A DNA stretch of 64,000 bases, from assembly GCA_030830895.1 (NCBI GenBank), contig JAURMC010000014.1, positions 186,001-250,000 on the forward strand, given 5' to 3'. The notes below the pieces were generated by a model. The model searched no databases. It was not told the DNA's origin and saw only the letters and a program-made list of their open reading frames with translations. Of the stretch, positions 61,791 through 64,000 are shown piece by piece. The DNA comes from Crocinitomicaceae bacterium (lineage in GTDB: Bacteria; Bacteroidota; Bacteroidia; Flavobacteriales_D; Crocinitomicaceae). Position numbers and translations under genes: made by a program. How positions within the stretch are numbered: the stretch's first letter is position 1; each line of letters begins with the position of its first letter.

Positions 61791-63608
61791 ATGCATGTGA
61801 TTAAACGCCTTCCGACTCAAATTGCCAATCAAATTGCCGCTGGTGAAGTGGTTCAACGTCCAGCTTCCGTTGTGAAAGAACTCATGGAAAATTCAGTCGA
61901 TGCAGGAGCAACGGAGATTTCAATTACTATAAAAGATGGGGGTAGAACTCAAATATCAATACAAGATAATGGAAGTGGGATGAATTCTCATGATGCGCAA
62001 TTGTGTTTTGAGCGGCATGCAACGAGTAAAATCAATCTACTTAATGACCTATTTAGTTTAAACACCATGGGATTTCGAGGCGAAGCTTTGGCATCGATTG
62101 CAGCGGTTGCGCATGTTTCCTTAAAAACTAAAAAAGCTGAAGATAATACAGGCACTCATATTAGAATTGAGGGAGGCACTATTATTCAAAACGAGGAGGT
62201 TGTTTGCTCAAAAGGTACATTAATAGAAGTGAAAAATCTATTTTTCAATGTACCGGCCCGTCGTAACTTTTTGAAATCAGATAGCATTGAATTTAATCAC
62301 ATTGAGGATGCATTTCTCTACATAGCTATCGCTCATCCCGAAGTAAATTTCACTTTACATCATAACAATCAGGCCATTTACAATTTGAGTTCAACGAATC
62401 TAAAGCGTCGTGTCACCGATGTGTTAGGAAAGAATTCCGGAGATCGAGTATTTCCAATTGATTCAGAGACCGATATTGTAAAGATTACCGGCTTTATCGG
62501 TAAACCTGAGACTGCGAAAAAAACACGAGGTAACCAATTCTTTTTTGTGAATAAGCGCTTTTTTAAAAGTTCGTATTTTAATCATGCTGTTTTGAAAGCA
62601 TTTGAAGGATTGATACCAGAGAAAACACATCCTACTTATTTCATTTTCTTAGAGGTAGACCCTGCGAAAATTGATGTTAATATTCATCCAACAAAGACAG
62701 AAATTAAATTTGAAGAGGATAGGTTCATATATTCAATATTGCTGAGTACGGTACGTCAATCTCTAGGAAAGTATAACCTAATGCCTAGTCTTGATTTTGA
62801 ACTTGAAACCGCATTTGATTTACCCGCAGGCTTTAGAAAGCAGCCAATAATTGAGCCCACAATCCAAGTAGATCCAAGTTTTAATCCATTTAAAGCACAA
62901 AACCAAGGTGGTAAATCAAATGGATTTTCAAATGGTATTCGTGAGCAAGGATTTGGAAAATCTAAATCCCATGAAGAAGATTGGAAATCTTTTTATTCAA
63001 TCCAGGAAAATCTAGAGAATCCACAGCAAGAGTTCATAGGAATTGATGCGGGAATCACCAGCGCAGATGTATTGCTCATAGATCGATATATTCTAACACC
63101 AATAAAAACTGGTATTATGGTGATTGATTCAAGACGCGCTATCGAACGGATCTTGTATGATGAGTGCATTGATGCATTTGTTAAGCACCCTTTGAATCAA
63201 CAAATGCTTTTATTTCCAATTGAAAAAGTATTAGAAAAACAAGAACAACGAATTATCTCGATTCATTTAAAGACTTTTGAACAGCTTGGATTCAACCTTG
63301 AACTTGAAGATACTATGCTTCGCATTTTAGGTGCTCCTGAAATATTAGACGAAAACGGGGTCATCCAATGTGTCGATGAATTAATAGAACGAATAAACTA
63401 CAGTGACCAAAATAAAGAAGATATAGCTCATGCGTTAGTTGTAAAAATTGCAACTAATGCGGCAAGGTATCATCGCATTGGCAATAAGCAAGAAGCGGAA
63501 TTACAAATACAACGGTTATTTAGCTGTAAATCACACGCCATAAGTCCATCAAATGAACCAATTTTACAAATTCTCACATTAGAACAGTTAAACCAGTTGA
63601 TAAAATAA
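61791..63608 (+). CDS. mutL: DNA mismatch repair protein MutL
   Basis: 605 residues from the ATG at 61791 (the longer TTG form is rejected). The GHKL ATPase N-terminus has NQIAAGEVVQRPASVVKELMENSVDAGA, DNGSGM, RHATSKI and GFRGEALASIAAVAHV; the transducer domain follows to about residue 330; the C-terminal dimerisation domain begins near 415. In the C-domain the family endonuclease motif DQHA(x)2E(x)4E reads DSRRAIERILYD, so Gln, His and the last Glu are changed. It binds MutS-marked mismatches and recruits repair factors. The rhomboid gene follows after 4 nt. Confidence 0.95.
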   Translation: MHVIKRLPTQIANQIAAGEVVQRPASVVKELMENSVDAGATEISITIKDGGRTQISIQDNGSGMNSHDAQLCFERHATSKINLLNDLFSLNTMGFRGEALASIAAVAHVSLKTKKAEDNTGTHIRIEGGTIIQNEEVVCSKGTLIEVKNLFFNVPARRNFLKSDSIEFNHIEDAFLYIAIAHPEVNFTLHHNNQAIYNLSSTNLKRRVTDVLGKNSGDRVFPIDSETDIVKITGFIGKPETAKKTRGNQFFFVNKRFFKSSYFNHAVLKAFEGLIPEKTHPTYFIFLEVDPAKIDVNIHPTKTEIKFEEDRFIYSILLSTVRQSLGKYNLMPSLDFELETAFDLPAGFRKQPIIEPTIQVDPSFNPFKAQNQGGKSNGFSNGIREQGFGKSKSHEEDWKSFYSIQENLENPQQEFIGIDAGITSADVLLIDRYILTPIKTGIMVIDSRRAIERILYDECIDAFVKHPLNQQMLLFPIEKVLEKQEQRIISIHLKTFEQLGFNLELEDTMLRILGAPEILDENGVIQCVDELIERINYSDQNKEDIAHALVVKIATNAARYHRIGNKQEAELQIQRLFSCKSHAISPSNEPILQILTLEQLNQLIK

Positions 63609-63612
63609 TTAC

Positions 63613-64000
63613 ATGTTAAACAACATTCCACAGGTTACAAAGAATTTATTACTCTTAAACATATTTGCTTTCATTCTTACTTTCATTCTTGGTGGAAAGG
63701 GGGTGGATTTGAATCAATATTTAAGTACTCATTCCATTGGATCTCCATTATTTAAACCTTACCAAGTGATTACCCACATGTTTGCCCATGCAGGATTTAT
63801 TCATTTGTTAATGAATATGTGGTTGTTTGTAATGCTTGGGGGTTACTTAGAGCGCTTGTGGGGTCCAAAGCGGTTCTTTTTATTCTTTTTAATCTGCGGA
63901 TTCGGTGCATTTTTACTTCAAAATGCCATGAGTGCGTATCAACTTTTTGATTTAAAATCAGAGATTTCTGCTTCTGGAATTGATTTACATACAATCAATT
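63613..64000 (+). CDS. Rhomboid family intramembrane serine protease (3' truncated by window)
   Basis: 129 residues before the window ends. N-terminal membrane segment (about 12-28, LLLLNIFAFILTFILGG), then the rhomboid signature HMFAHAGFIHLLMNMWLFVMLGGYLE and further segments RFFLFFLICGFGAFLL. The catalytic GxSG and His lie downstream of the end. It starts 4 nt after mutL, so they are likely co-transcribed. Confidence 0.9.
   Translation, partial: MLNNIPQVTKNLLLLNIFAFILTFILGGKGVDLNQYLSTHSIGSPLFKPYQVITHMFAHAGFIHLLMNMWLFVMLGGYLERLWGPKRFFLFFLICGFGAFLLQNAMSAYQLFDLKSEISASGIDLHTIN

Noticed and set aside
1-64000. CRISPR arrays or tandem repeat arrays
   Set aside because: No regularly spaced repeats were found by eye.

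Overview
The window looks like chromosomal DNA of a Bacteroidota bacterium, most likely a Flavobacteriales-type organism. Supporting signs are: secreted proteins ending in type IX secretion (T9SS) type A sorting domains; a protein ending in a gliding-motility-associated C-terminal domain; repeated TAnnTTTG promoter -7 boxes a few bases before start codons; a near absence of Shine-Dalgarno sequences; AT-rich sequence; BshC (bacillithiol synthesis); and a DUF4301 protein. No phage structural genes, transposases, integrases, CRISPR arrays or rRNA genes were seen.

Layout. 1-9.6 kb is housekeeping and transport: an RlmI-like rRNA methyltransferase (5' end cut by the window), a MATE exporter, fmt, gpsA, aspartate kinase, a feoA-feoB-small Cys protein iron(II) set, corA and trmH. 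9.6-12.4 kb: ribosomal protein THX, serC-serA and a cyclophilin. 13-16.7 kb: two POT peptide transporters, one with a ~200-residue insertion. 16.7-23.1 kb: TatD hydrolase, TcdA, a T9SS-exported Omp28-like protein, heme A synthase, a second T9SS protein and a bestrophin. 23.1-26.9 kb: an orphan membrane protein, a secreted barrel-like protein and a PrsW-type protease.

27-36.9 kb is the most unusual region. A tightly packed run of nine genes (28109-36299), probably headed by a small amphi-Trp protein gene, encodes what looks like a membrane-anchored multi-protein apparatus: two transglutaminase-fold proteins, a DUF4407 protein, another four-TM protein, two paralogous single-pass proteins (one with an OmpA-like C-terminal domain) and two small polytopic membrane proteins. 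It is bracketed by three decayed genes (a secreted-protein remnant, a metallophosphoesterase and an alpha/beta hydrolase) and a tRNA(CAT). I do not recognise it as a named system; it is my best candidate for something undescribed.

36.9-46.4 kb: a YdjM-like membrane hydrolase, a secreted HExxH protein, rpmH (L34), an ABC exporter overlapping bshC, a KDPG-aldolase-like gene, a CAP-domain protein, a tiny lipoprotein and a band-7 protein. 46.4-52.6 kb: a complete TetR-TolC-adaptor-RND efflux operon with a palindromic operator candidate. 52.6-64 kb: DUF4301, a methyltransferase, an ECF sigma/anti-sigma/secreted-protein operon, a beta-helix lipoprotein, mdh, a second ECF sigma gene whose partner carries a gliding-motility C-terminal domain, mutL, and the start of a rhomboid protease cut by the window end.

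Gene starts were moved downstream of the longest frame where a better ATG/GTG existed (gpsA, aspartate kinase, ctaA, 21221, 25145, tetR, RND permease, 57391, mutL). Several small genes (7748, 39702, 45364) and three pseudogenes were read directly from the sequence.
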